This document shows, piece by piece, positions 9,162-16,284 of a stretch of DNA of 64,000 nt. The DNA comes from Pseudanabaena sp. lw0831. GTDB lineage: Bacteria; Cyanobacteriota; Cyanobacteriia; Pseudanabaenales; Pseudanabaenaceae. Location: the NCBI RefSeq assembly GCF_016584665.1, contig NZ_BBJB01000095.1:49188-113187 (forward strand). Reading direction: 5' to 3'. How positions within the stretch are numbered: position 1 is the stretch's first letter; each line of letters opens with the position of its first letter. Below the pieces are notes generated by a model. That model made no database searches, had not been told where the DNA came from, and saw only the letters and a program-made list of their open reading frames with translations. A program made the translations under genes and the position numbers.

Positions 9162-9256
9162 ATTGTGAGACGCAAAGCGCCTCACAATCTTAATAATAAA
9201 GGCACGCCATGCGTGCCTTTATTGTTTTTGAATGTTCTGCCAAGCAGAACATTCAA
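9162..9256. repeat. Three consecutive hairpins between rplL and hisE
   Basis: 9162-9188: ATTGTGAG-type arms around ACGC-AAA-GCGC, one mismatch. 9195-9223: perfect AATAAAGGCACGC arms around CAT. 9228-9256: perfect TTGAATGTTCTGC arms around CAA. All three centres have the form GC-NNN-GC. The middle one shares its AAAGGCACGC arm with 47646-47672. They occupy nearly the whole spacer and separate the ribosomal operon from hisE. Confidence 0.85.
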
Positions 9257-9278
9257 GCAAGCTAAATGTTGCCAACAA

Positions 9279-9671
9279 TTACTTGATGGAAACCTTACCA
9301 CCAGCTTCTTCGATTTGCTTCTTAGCAGCTTCAGCATCAGCCTTAGCCATAGCTTCTTTGATTGTCTTAGGTGCAGACTCAACCATATCCTTAGCGTCTT
9401 TCAAGCCCAATCCTGTGATTTCGCGAACGATCTTCAGAATGGCAATCTTCTTGTCAGCAGGAACTTCATCAAGTACCAAGTCAAAAGCAGTCTTTTCTTC
9501 TTCTACTTCAGCAGCAGCACCACCACCACCAGGAGCAGCCATCATCATGCCACCAACAGGAGCCGCAGCCGAAACGCCGAAGGTTTCTTCGATCGCTTTC
9601 ACCAATTCAGAAGCTTCAAGAAGGCTCAAAGACTTTAGTTCTTCAATAATGCTATCGATTTTTGCAGACAT
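9279..9671 (-). CDS. rplL: 50S ribosomal protein L7/L12
   Basis: A 130-residue protein with the N-terminal dimerisation helices, an Ala/Gly/Met-rich hinge (about residues 38-52), and the C-terminal domain with [29 protein letters not shown] and [18 protein letters not shown]. It forms the ribosomal stalk that recruits translation GTPases. It is the last gene of the secE-nusG-rplK-rplA-rplJ-rplL cluster, 76 bp downstream of rplJ; that spacer holds a short tandem AATTCGT repeat (about 9718-9738). Confidence 0.98.
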   Translation of the reverse strand: MSAKIDSIIEELKSLSLLEASELVKAIEETFGVSAAAPVGGMMMAAPGGGGAAAEVEEEKTAFDLVLDEVPADKKIAILKIVREITGLGLKDAKDMVESAPKTIKEAMAKADAEAAKKQIEEAGGKVSIK

Positions 9672-9747
9672 AATTTTTCTCTTTAGTTAATTAGATTAGG
9701 TTAGTAATTGGTGAACGGTAATTCGTAATTCGTAATTACCAATCCTT

Positions 9748-10275
9748 CTAAGCAGCTTCTTTCTCAGAAACAGCTTTGATAGCGCGTCCCAGAGATTGCG
9801 GAACCTCTTTGATGCCGATCGCGATCTTGGCGGTAACAGAATTGATAGCACCAGCAATTTGCGCGATCAGTACTTCCTTAGAAGGTAGATCCGCGATCGA
9901 CTGCAAGTCTTTTGCAGTCAAAGCGCGACCTTCTAAGACACCGCCACGAAGTTCGGTTTTCTTAGATTCCTTTTGGAAAGCTTGATAAGCCTTAACAGCG
10001 CCACCGATGTCATCTTTGACAAACAGACAAGCCGAAGGACCAACCAGAAAGCCTTCGAGAGGCTTCCATTCTGGTACGCCAGAAATTGCTTGCTTGAGCA
10101 AAGTGTTTTTGGTAGTTCTGCACACCGTACCCGTAGGACGGAGTGAGCGACGGAGCTTGGTAATCTCGGCAACTGACAAAGTTGAGTAATCGATTACCAT
10201 GACCATCTGAGTTCCTTCAAACTCTTTGGTCATTTCTCCGACTAAAAATTTCTTTTGGTCTAGGGTCTTACCCAT
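9748..10275 (-). CDS. rplJ: 50S ribosomal protein L10
   Basis: A 175-residue protein with the L10 pattern: MGKTLDQKKFLVGEMTKEFE, VIDYSTLSVAEITKLRRSLR, KNTLLKQAI, a G-P-S-A-C-L-F-V segment, and a C-terminal helix for L7/L12 binding. It carries the L7/L12 stalk and, in most bacteria, represses its own operon by binding the leader found directly upstream here. It has an exceptionally strong Shine-Dalgarno sequence. Confidence 0.97.
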   Translation of the reverse strand: MGKTLDQKKFLVGEMTKEFEGTQMVMVIDYSTLSVAEITKLRRSLRPTGTVCRTTKNTLLKQAISGVPEWKPLEGFLVGPSACLFVKDDIGGAVKAYQAFQKESKKTELRGGVLEGRALTAKDLQSIADLPSKEVLIAQIAGAINSVTAKIAIGIKEVPQSLGRAIKAVSEKEAA

Positions 10276-10282
10276 ATGGTTC

Positions 10283-10293
10283 TCACCTCCTTG
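10283..10293 (-). promoter_or_regulatory. Strong Shine-Dalgarno site of rplJ
   Basis: On the minus strand CAAGGAGGTGA lies seven bases before the rplJ ATG, a near-complete anti-SD match. Most starts in this window have weak or no SD, so this one stands out. Confidence 0.8.
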
Positions 10294-10300
10294 TATTTGG

Positions 10301-10337
10301 AGCTAATCAAATGGCGTGATGCGCCATTTGATTAGCT
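10301..10337. repeat. Hairpin just upstream of the rplJ ribosome binding site
   Basis: Arms AGCTAATCAAATGGCG and complement around TGAT/C. It lies between the attenuator-like terminator and the rplJ SD, so it would fold in the 5' part of an rplJ message. Confidence 0.7.
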
Positions 10338-10359
10338 ATGTAGATCTTTAAAGCCATTA

Positions 10360-10390
10360 AAAAAGCCTCGTCTTTTCGCAGACCGAGGCT
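10360..10390 (-). terminator. Rho-independent terminator (candidate attenuator) before rplJ
   Basis: On the minus strand AGCCTC / GTCT pair with AGAC / GAGGCT across a GCGAAA loop with one bulged G, followed by TTTTTT. It sits between the L10 leader and rplJ, inside the operon, the position expected for attenuation rather than final termination. Confidence 0.75.
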
Positions 10391-10420
10391 AAAAAAGTAT
10401 TCTTTCAAGAATCTTTTTTT

Positions 10421-10470
10421 TAACACCTCGGCAGGGAATTAAGCTGTGAGCAACCTGCTGTCTATGGAGA
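10421..10470 (-). ncRNA. Ribosomal protein L10 leader RNA
   Basis: The minus strand reads CATAGACAGCAGG, then TTAATTCCCTGCCGAGGTGTT. These are the conserved parts of the L10 leader (AGACAGCAGGU and UUAAUCCCUGCCGAGGUGUU), the binding site for the L10(L12)4 complex. It lies between rplA and rplJ, its usual place. The CCGAGG of the leader is complementary to the CCTCGG of the downstream terminator stem, which suggests mutually exclusive folds. Confidence 0.82.
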
Positions 10471-10544
10471 TATTCAGTTGTTGAAATTTCTTTCTAGGCT
10501 TATTAAAACAGTTAGACTCAAATAATGACTTTGAAAGGCTTTAT

Positions 10545-11258
10545 TTACGCGTCTCCGAACTTGAGATCACGCAAAGCGGTGACATCAACTTCGATCGCAG
10601 GCCCCATAGTTGCAGATACATACAGCGATCTCCAGTATCTACCCTTTGCGCCAGAAGGACGATTGCGATCAATCGTTTCTTGCAAAGCTTTGAGGTTGAT
10701 TAGCAAGTCTTCAGCAGGGAAGGCAGCCTTGCCAAATTGGATATGGACGATCCCTGTGCGATCAGCACGAAATTCTAGCTTACCAGCTTTGAATTCGTTG
10801 ATTGCGCCACCTAAATCAGTAGTTACCGTACCACCTTTAGGTGAAGGCATCAATCCTCTTGGACCAAGCAATTTACCAAGCTTAGCCACTTGAGGCATCA
10901 TGTCTGGTGTGGAAATCAGCAAATCAAAATCCATTCTTCCCTTGCTGATTTCATCGATTAGTTCCTCAGAACCAGCGATGTCTGCACCTGCGGCGGTTGC
11001 TTCCGCAACTTTTTCACCACGGGCAATAACTGCTACACGAATTGTTTGTCCCGTTCCTTTTGGTAAAGTTACCGTTGTCCGCAATTGTTGATCGGCGTAC
11101 TTAGGATCGATACCCAGTCTTACATGTGCTTCTACCGACTCAGGAAACTTAGCAGTTGCGGTGACCTTAACTAGTTCTAATGCATCGATTGGTGCGTAAG
11201 GGCGCTCTTCAACTTTGCTGAGAGCTTCCTTAAGACGCTTTGAGATTTTCTTTGCCAT
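10545..11258 (-). CDS. rplA: 50S ribosomal protein L1
   Basis: A 237-residue two-domain L1 protein: [20 protein letters not shown] at the N-terminus, [45 protein letters not shown], then [20 protein letters not shown]. It forms the L1 stalk that binds 23S rRNA and deacylated tRNA. It lies in the rplK-rplA pair of the cluster; about 270 bp with the L10 leader separates it from rplJ. Confidence 0.98.
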   Translation of the reverse strand: MAKKISKRLKEALSKVEERPYAPIDALELVKVTATAKFPESVEAHVRLGIDPKYADQQLRTTVTLPKGTGQTIRVAVIARGEKVAEATAAGADIAGSEELIDEISKGRMDFDLLISTPDMMPQVAKLGKLLGPRGLMPSPKGGTVTTDLGGAINEFKAGKLEFRADRTGIVHIQFGKAAFPAEDLLINLKALQETIDRNRPSGAKGRYWRSLYVSATMGPAIEVDVTALRDLKFGDA

Positions 11259-11357
11259 GATTGCTCCTAAGGGGTGCGATCGGAAAAATTAATTCCCTTC
11301 CCCAACTAAAATTTTTATTTGAATTTTATAGATATTGAAAACCGACAAAATTAGAAA

Positions 11358-11783
11358 CTAAGCGCTTATAGTAACGCCCATATTCTTTGCCGTGCCTTCA
11401 ATAATCTTCATCGCTGCATCGATATCATTTGCATTGATATCAGGCATTTTTGTTTCAGCGATTTGACGAAGTTGATCTCTGGAGATAGAACCTACTTTTT
11501 TACGGTTAGGTTCTGCTGAGCCAGAGGTGATACCAGCCGCTTTTTGGATTAAAACTGATGCTGGTGGTGTTTTGAGAACGAAGGTAAAGCTTCGATCTTC
11601 ATATACAGATATTTCTACAGGAATGACCATGCCTGCTTGATCGGCAGTACGGGCGTTATATTCCTTACAAAACATCATGATGTTGACACCATGCTGACCT
11701 AGTGCAGGACCAACTGGTGGAGTTGGGCTAGCCTTACCAGCATTAAGTGCCAACTTGATAATTGCTGTAACTTTCTTAGCCAT
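11358..11783 (-). CDS. rplK: 50S ribosomal protein L11
   Basis: A 141-residue L11 with the classic start [20 protein letters not shown] followed by [20 protein letters not shown], the proline-rich SAM/EF-G contact, and the C-terminal rRNA-binding domain ending GTAKNMGV. It binds the GTPase-associated region of 23S rRNA. It lies 57 bp downstream of nusG in the same operon. Confidence 0.98.
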   Translation of the reverse strand: MAKKVTAIIKLALNAGKASPTPPVGPALGQHGVNIMMFCKEYNARTADQAGMVIPVEISVYEDRSFTFVLKTPPASVLIQKAAGITSGSAEPNRKKVGSISRDQLRQIAETKMPDINANDIDAAMKIIEGTAKNMGVTISA

Positions 11784-11840
11784 TAATTTTAGCCGTTGAT
11801 TTTAGCCGTTTAAAAAACTACAAACTTGCGTTTGAGTGAG

Positions 11841-12485
11841 TTAGTTTTGCTTTTGTACCTGAGTGAACTCTAGTTCAACAGGAGTGTCTCTACCAAAGAT
11901 TGAAAGCAGGGCTTTAAGTTTGCTACGTTCTGGGCTAACTTCCACCACTTCACCTTCAAAGTCTTTGAAAGGTCCATTAAGCACTTTGATTTTGTCGCCT
12001 TGAGCCATGTTAATTTTGAGAACTGGCTCTTGTTCGACGGTGACACGGAAAATTCTTTCAACCTCTTTCTCGGTGAGAGGACGAGGTTTAACATGTCCTC
12101 GACCGCGACCGTAGTGACGTTTTTGTTCTGTGCCAACAAAGTTAATTACATGGGGAGTGCTTTTGACAGCAAGCCATGCATCATCATCAACTTCTAGCTG
12201 TCCGATTTCATTTCTGACAGTTTTGATCTGAATCAGAACATAACCAGGGAAAATCTTTTCCTCAGAGGTTGCTCGACTGCCATCCTTTCTCAGTTTGACG
12301 GTCGGTGTCTGTGGAATTTCAATTTGCTTGATCCTATCTTCCACATCAAGGGTCTTGATGCGTTGCTCTAGGCTCGACTTAACCTTTTTTTCGCAGCCCG
12401 AAGCAATTTGAACGGCATACCAGTTAAATAGTATGTCTTCATCTTCTTGGCTACTAGATGAGTGGTCGATATCCTCGGTAAACAT
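11841..12485 (-). CDS. nusG: Transcription termination/antitermination protein NusG
   Basis: A 214-residue protein: an acidic N-terminal extension of about 20 residues, the NGN domain (NWYAVQIASGCEKKVKSSLE, GYVLIQI, PHVINFVG), and the KOW domain (GDKIKVLNGPFKDFEGEVVE). It tethers RNA polymerase to Rho or to the ribosome. Its ATG overlaps the secE stop by one base (TAATG), indicating translational coupling. Confidence 0.97.
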   Translation of the reverse strand: MFTEDIDHSSSSQEDEDILFNWYAVQIASGCEKKVKSSLEQRIKTLDVEDRIKQIEIPQTPTVKLRKDGSRATSEEKIFPGYVLIQIKTVRNEIGQLEVDDDAWLAVKSTPHVINFVGTEQKRHYGRGRGHVKPRPLTEKEVERIFRVTVEQEPVLKINMAQGDKIKVLNGPFKDFEGEVVEVSPERSKLKALLSIFGRDTPVELEFTQVQKQN

Positions 12486-12736
12486 TATTGAAACACCTGC
12501 AATGCGATCGCCTTAAACAAAGCATCAATTAGATAAACAAAGGTTGCGACTGCAACGATCATCAAAAGAACGGATGCAGACTCACTAATGAGTTGTTGGC
12601 GCGTAGGCCAAACGATCTTGCCGAATTCGGCTTTGGATTCTACAAAAAGTTTAGCGATCCCAGTTGGCTCAGATTTTGCATCTGATTCAGCTTTTGATAC
12701 TTCTTTTGGTTGCTCTTTCAGGTCGTTTTTCGTCAT
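12485..12736 (-). CDS. secE: Preprotein translocase subunit SecE
   Basis: An 83-residue protein with a charged cytoplasmic part, the SecE amphipathic segment (ESKAEFGKIVWPTRQQL) and one membrane helix (about 53-75). It clamps SecY in the SecYEG channel of plasma and thylakoid membranes. The order tRNA-Trp, secE, nusG, rplK, rplA is the usual cyanobacterial arrangement. Confidence 0.95.
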   Translation of the reverse strand: MTKNDLKEQPKEVSKAESDAKSEPTGIAKLFVESKAEFGKIVWPTRQQLISESASVLLMIVAVATFVYLIDALFKAIALQVFQ

Positions 12737-12813
12737 AGCGGCAACTCTTGCGATTCCTTTGCAATCTTTGTAAATGCGATACGTTTAAGTGCAATTCTAT
12801 AAAAATGGTGAAG

Positions 12814-12886
12814 CGCGCCCTGGAGGACTCGAACCTCCGACATCAGGTTTTGGAGACCTGCGTTCTACCAACTGAACTAAGGACGC
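12814..12886 (-). tRNA. trnW: tRNA-Trp (anticodon CCA)
   Basis: 73 nt on the minus strand fold into a complete cloverleaf. The acceptor GCGTCCT pairs with AGGGCGC (one G-T). The D-arm carries AGTTGGTAGA, the anticodon stem CAGGT/ACCTG encloses CTCCAAA (CCA), and the T-arm GGAGG/CCTCC carries TTCGAGT. The discriminator is G and CCA is not encoded. It lies upstream of secE. Confidence 0.96.
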
Positions 12887-12986
12887 ACGTAATGAAAACA
12901 CGATTTCGATACGCAACCAGTTATCTGTACTGTATCAATTGCTATAAAAAAATAGTATTTGATACATAGTATAACCATAGATGGGT

Positions 12987-13349
12987 CTATAGTGGGCGAT
13001 CAAATCGTTGTTTAAGACGAGTTGCTTTACCAACTAGGTCACGTAAGTAGTAGAGCTTAGCACGACGGACTTTACCACGACGAATCACTTTGATGCTTTC
13101 AATTTGAGGAGAATGTAGCAAGAAGGCTCGCTCTACTCCAATCCCTTGAAATACACGACGGACGGTAATGACAGAGTTAATGCCAGAACCACGTCTCGCG
13201 ATGATTACGCCTTCGTATGGCTGAGTACGTTCTTTGCCGCCCTCTTTAATCCTAACTCCAACCTTGACAGTATCTCCTACATAAATTGTCGGGAGATCTG
13301 TTTTGATATATTCCGCTTCAATTGAGCGGATGATTTCAGAAGCGTTCAT
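12987..13349 (-). CDS. rplS: 50S ribosomal protein L19
   Basis: A 120-residue L19 from the ATG at 13349 ([16 protein letters not shown]); an upstream in-frame start would add nine hydrophobic residues not found in the family. It shows [39 protein letters not shown] and the C-terminal [20 protein letters not shown]. It sits at the 30S-50S interface. It is separated from tRNA-Trp by about 100 bp with no clear signal. Confidence 0.96.
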   Translation of the reverse strand: MNASEIIRSIEAEYIKTDLPTIYVGDTVKVGVRIKEGGKERTQPYEGVIIARRGSGINSVITVRRVFQGIGVERAFLLHSPQIESIKVIRRGKVRRAKLYYLRDLVGKATRLKQRFDRPL

Positions 13350-13415
13350 GAGGAATGCCAAAAAAGTCGCGATCATCTATGTTAGAGCATTAATGATCTA
13401 ATGTCTATAATTTTT

Positions 13416-13464
13416 GCAAAAAAGTTTAGATATAGCGATTCGCACTATATCTAAACTTTTTTGC
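13416..13464. repeat. 49-bp palindrome between mnmD and rplS
   Basis: Perfect 20-bp arms (GCAAAAAAGTTTAGATATAG and complement at 13445-13464) around CGATTCGCA. Directly followed by the mnmD terminator hairpin. Confidence 0.8.
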
Positions 13465-13467
13465 GCT

Positions 13468-13500
13468 AAATAAAGGCGGCGCTTCGCGCCGCCTTTATTT
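13468..13500. terminator. 33-bp perfect hairpin containing the mnmD stop codon
   Basis: AAATAAAGGCGGCGC and complement around TTC. The mnmD TAA (13495-13497 on the minus strand) lies inside the right arm, so the hairpin overlaps the coding end. Confidence 0.82.
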
Positions 13501-14349
13501 TCTGGGTTTACGAAGGCTGGCGGTTGGGGGAAGTTGGCTGTTGTTTTGTTCGGCTTTGCGGGTGGCGATGATTTCTGAGGCTGTGCCTGTGAGTGTCCGA
13601 TCGCGATAAGGAATCGCAGCACGAGTTTTTAAAAAAGCGGCTTCGTTCTCGGAAATTGGCGGTAATGATATGGGTGCAAAGGCGGCGATCGTGCTGGGGG
13701 ACTTGCGTCCAATGGGAGCGATCGCACCGATTTGTAAACCTGCGCTGAGCATGGCGGCGCGGACGGCGGCAGATGAGGAGTAAGTGACGAGATAACCGTC
13801 GGGTTTGAGGCAGTTGGCTAAAAGTTGGATAAATTCAACCGTCCAGAGTTGGGGGCAGTGGGGTGGTGAGAAGGGATCAAGAAAGATTGCATCTGCCCAT
13901 TTGCTTGGGACTTGGCTAATGGTTTGCCTTGCGTCACCTATTAGTAGTTGTAAAGATAAGTTTTCGGTGGTTACGGTTTGATTTGCGGCGGCGGTTTTTA
14001 GGATTTGGACGATCGCGGGTTGCCAGATACCTACTAGTCCTGAGGCGATCGCTTGTTGGGGGACTTCGAGGTTGTTTTCGAGAGCGATGATCTGGAGGTT
14101 GGCGGTGCGATTTTGTAATTCTGATACACAGGCGATCGCTGCGGCGGTGTTGTAGCCTAAGCCATAGCAAACATCAAGGATGTTGAGTTGAGTTTGGGTG
14201 CTGGCTTTTTCGGCAATTTTGGCGGGTATGACAAATTTAGCTTCGGCTTCGTGCTTTGCGCCATGAGAGCTATGGAATGTTTCTTGAAATGTTTCTGACC
14301 AAAAGGTGACAGATCCGTCATCGGTGGGACAAAGTGAAAGCTTATCCAT
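13495..14349 (-). CDS. mnmD: MnmD-type tRNA (mnm5s2U34) methyltransferase
   Basis: A 284-residue SAM-dependent methyltransferase matching the N-terminal half of MnmC. The N-terminus DGSVTFWSETFQETFHS is the family start, LDVCYGLGYNTAAAI is the SAM-binding loop, and DAIFLDPFSPPHCPQLWT is the catalytic D-P-F-S-P motif. No FAD oxidase half is present, so it is the stand-alone MnmD form, which methylates nm5U to mnm5U at the wobble position. Its ATG overlaps the trhO stop by one base, so they are translationally coupled. Confidence 0.85.
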   Translation of the reverse strand: MDKLSLCPTDDGSVTFWSETFQETFHSSHGAKHEAEAKFVIPAKIAEKASTQTQLNILDVCYGLGYNTAAAIACVSELQNRTANLQIIALENNLEVPQQAIASGLVGIWQPAIVQILKTAAANQTVTTENLSLQLLIGDARQTISQVPSKWADAIFLDPFSPPHCPQLWTVEFIQLLANCLKPDGYLVTYSSSAAVRAAMLSAGLQIGAIAPIGRKSPSTIAAFAPISLPPISENEAAFLKTRAAIPYRDRTLTGTASEIIATRKAEQNNSQLPPTASLRKPRK

Positions 14350-15131
14350 TAAATTCGATCGATGCTGACGCGATCGTCAAAGACAAAACATTCACCTTCC
14401 CAAATACTTTCTTCTTTGGGAACTTCTTCGATATATTTAAGAATGCCTCCTTTGAGATGATATACCTCACTAAAGCCTTGAGAAAGCATATAGGCACTAG
14501 CCTTTTCACAACGAATTCCGCCTGTACAGAACATAGCAACCTTTTGATGCTTCTCTGGATTTAGTTGCTCCAGTACGTATTGAGGGAATTCGCCAAAGGT
14601 CTCAAGATTTGGATTAATAGCTCCTTTAAATGTGCCAAATTCTACTTCGTATATGTTGCGCGTATCTATCACAATTACATCAGGATCAGCAATCAATTCA
14701 TTCCAATCTTTAGGCTCTACATAAGTCCCAACTCGATACCGAGGATCGATATCGGGAACTCCCAAAGTGACAATCTCTTTTTTTAGCTTTACCTTCATTT
14801 TTTGAAATGGAACTCCTTGGCAATAAGATTCCTTATGCTCTAAGTTCTGAAGACGCGGATCTTTTCGTAAATATCCTAATACAGCATCGATCGCATCACG
14901 ACTACCTGCGATCGTGGAGTTGATTCCTTCCTTGGCAAGTAGGATCGTGCCTTTGAGTTGATGAGTGTCACAAAATTCTTTAAGTGGATTCCGTAATGAT
15001 TCATAATCTGGCAATTCTGTAAAATGATAAAAAGCGGCGACAACACAAGGCTCCATCGCCTTTTGCTGATTGGCTTGAATTGCTTGATTAATTTGTGCTT
15101 GCAGACGGGTTACTTGTTTGATCCTAGTCAT
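14349..15131 (-). CDS. trhO: tRNA uridine-34 hydroxylase (rhodanese-domain, YceA/TrhO family)
   Basis: A 260-residue protein: an N-terminal ferredoxin-like domain ([35 protein letters not shown]) and a rhodanese domain ([20 protein letters not shown]) with the active site [15 protein letters not shown] (C202, C208). TrhO uses oxygen to hydroxylate U34 of some tRNAs to ho5U. Both genes of this coupled pair therefore belong to wobble-uridine modification families. Confidence 0.9.
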   Translation of the reverse strand: MTRIKQVTRLQAQINQAIQANQQKAMEPCVVAAFYHFTELPDYESLRNPLKEFCDTHQLKGTILLAKEGINSTIAGSRDAIDAVLGYLRKDPRLQNLEHKESYCQGVPFQKMKVKLKKEIVTLGVPDIDPRYRVGTYVEPKDWNELIADPDVIVIDTRNIYEVEFGTFKGAINPNLETFGEFPQYVLEQLNPEKHQKVAMFCTGGIRCEKASAYMLSQGFSEVYHLKGGILKYIEEVPKEESIWEGECFVFDDRVSIDRI

Positions 15132-15298
15132 TGCCCAGAAATTTGCCAGAAATTTATTTAAAAGGCGATCGCGTTTTCTATAATTCCAATATAGCGCTTT
15201 GCGTTCTAGTTGTTCCAGTCGTAATTGGGTGAGATTTCGCTAAAACATTCCAAAATCCTTGCTATGATGGCTGGCATACAAGTTGTCGAAATACGGCT

Positions 15299-15769
15299 AT
15301 GGCAGATCCTTTAACGTTGACGGCTGGGGCGATCGCAAATTTAGCTTTTCAGAAGTTTATTGAGTCGGGTGCTGGCGAATTAGCAAAGAAGTTCACCACG
15401 GAGGCGATCGCGAAGATGGATGAGTTGCGCCAAGCGATTTGGAATAAGTTGCGTGGTAAGTCGGTTAAGGTGGATGAGGCATTGGCAAAGGCTGAGCAGG
15501 GCGATCGCACTGCGATGGAAACCTTGATCAAAAATCTAGATGTGGCGATGGATGAGGATGATATTTTTGCGAAGCTATTGCAAAGATTGGCTCAAGAAGT
15601 CAAAGCAGGAGAAGTGGTACAGGTTGGGCTATATGGTGTTACGGCGAATCGGGTCGCGGCGGACATTGTGCAGGACGCTCAGGGCGATGGTAAGAAGACA
15701 CAAGTTGGTGCTAGAGATATCAATGCGACTGGCGATGCTGTTTTTAAAATCAGGCAAAATATTGATTAG
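15299..15769 (+). CDS. Small helical protein heading the NB-ARC/HicBA island, unknown function
   Basis: A 156-residue protein. Residues 1-110 are helical and charged (GAIANLAFQKFIESGAGELA, then an alpha-rich stretch with D-E-L-R-Q). Residues 105-156 switch to short beta-like segments (VQVGLYGVTANRVAADIV, ending FKIRQNID). A similar VTAETITANID stretch occurs at the N-terminus of the STAND protein encoded 500 bp downstream, which suggests a physical or evolutionary link. I recall similar proteins beside cyanobacterial NTPase genes but cannot name a family. It has an ATG start and no lipoprotein or membrane signal. Confidence 0.6.
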   Translation: MADPLTLTAGAIANLAFQKFIESGAGELAKKFTTEAIAKMDELRQAIWNKLRGKSVKVDEALAKAEQGDRTAMETLIKNLDVAMDEDDIFAKLLQRLAQEVKAGEVVQVGLYGVTANRVAADIVQDAQGDGKKTQVGARDINATGDAVFKIRQNID

Positions 15770-15800
15770 GCGCTTTAATTTTTAACAACTGTAGGTAATT

Positions 15801-16010
15801 ATGAAGATGTTTACTGCTGTGATTGAAAGAGATGTGGACACAAGTCTGTATGTGGGCTATGTGCCTGGATTTGTTGGGGCGCATTCTCAAGGGGAGACGC
15901 TGGATGAGTTGCGTGAAAATTTGCGGGAAGTGATTGAAATGCTCTTGGAAGATCAGGTATTGCCCTCAAGGTCAGAGTTTGTTGGTACACAAATGATTGC
16001 GATCGCTTAA
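15801..16010 (+). CDS. hicB: HicB-family antitoxin
   Basis: A 69-residue protein with the HicB partial RNase-H-like fold: FTAVIERDVDTSLYVGYVPGFVGAHSQGETLDELRENLREVIEM. The G-x-x-x-x-G-x-T-x-x-E-A/L-x-x-N pattern is diagnostic. No C-terminal DNA-binding domain is present, so it is the short form. It should neutralise the HicA toxin encoded 40 bp downstream. Confidence 0.85.
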   Translation: MKMFTAVIERDVDTSLYVGYVPGFVGAHSQGETLDELRENLREVIEMLLEDQVLPSRSEFVGTQMIAIA

Positions 16011-16050
16011 GCAAAAATCCCCGAAAAAGTCATAGATAAAAATCACAATC

Positions 16051-16284
16051 ATGGGTAATATTCCCGTTTTAAAGCCTCAGGAAGTAGTGAGGTTGTTAGA
16101 AAATCTCGGATTTGTGGAAGTGAGACAAAGAGCCTCTCACAAGCAATTTCGTCATGATGATGGTCGCGGTACTACGGTTCCATGCCATAAGGGGCGGGAT
16201 ATTTCGCCGACTTTGTTGCGTCAGATTGCACGGGATATTGGATTGACTGTGGAACAACTTTTACGAGGCGATCGCGAGCAATGA
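16051..16284 (+). CDS. hicA: HicA-family mRNA interferase toxin
   Basis: A 77-residue protein with a double-stranded-RNA-binding-like fold: ENLGFVEVRQRASHKQFRH, then TVPCHKGRDISPTLLRQIARDIG. The catalytic histidine is H30 in the S-H-K motif. HicA cleaves mRNA independently of translation. The antitoxin gene comes first here. The last four bases overlap the ATG of the NB-ARC/TPR gene (ATGA), coupling the toxin to that large protein. Confidence 0.87.
   Translation: MGNIPVLKPQEVVRLLENLGFVEVRQRASHKQFRHDDGRGTTVPCHKGRDISPTLLRQIARDIGLTVEQLLRGDREQ

Noticed and set aside
9279..9690. Long plus-strand frames opposite rplL (about 150 codons)
   Set aside because: They are antisense shadows of the Ala-rich rplL gene with no family similarity or own signals.
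9718..9738. AATTCGT tandem repeat between rplJ and rplL as a functional element
   Set aside because: Under three units, a common simple repeat in cyanobacteria; no further evidence.
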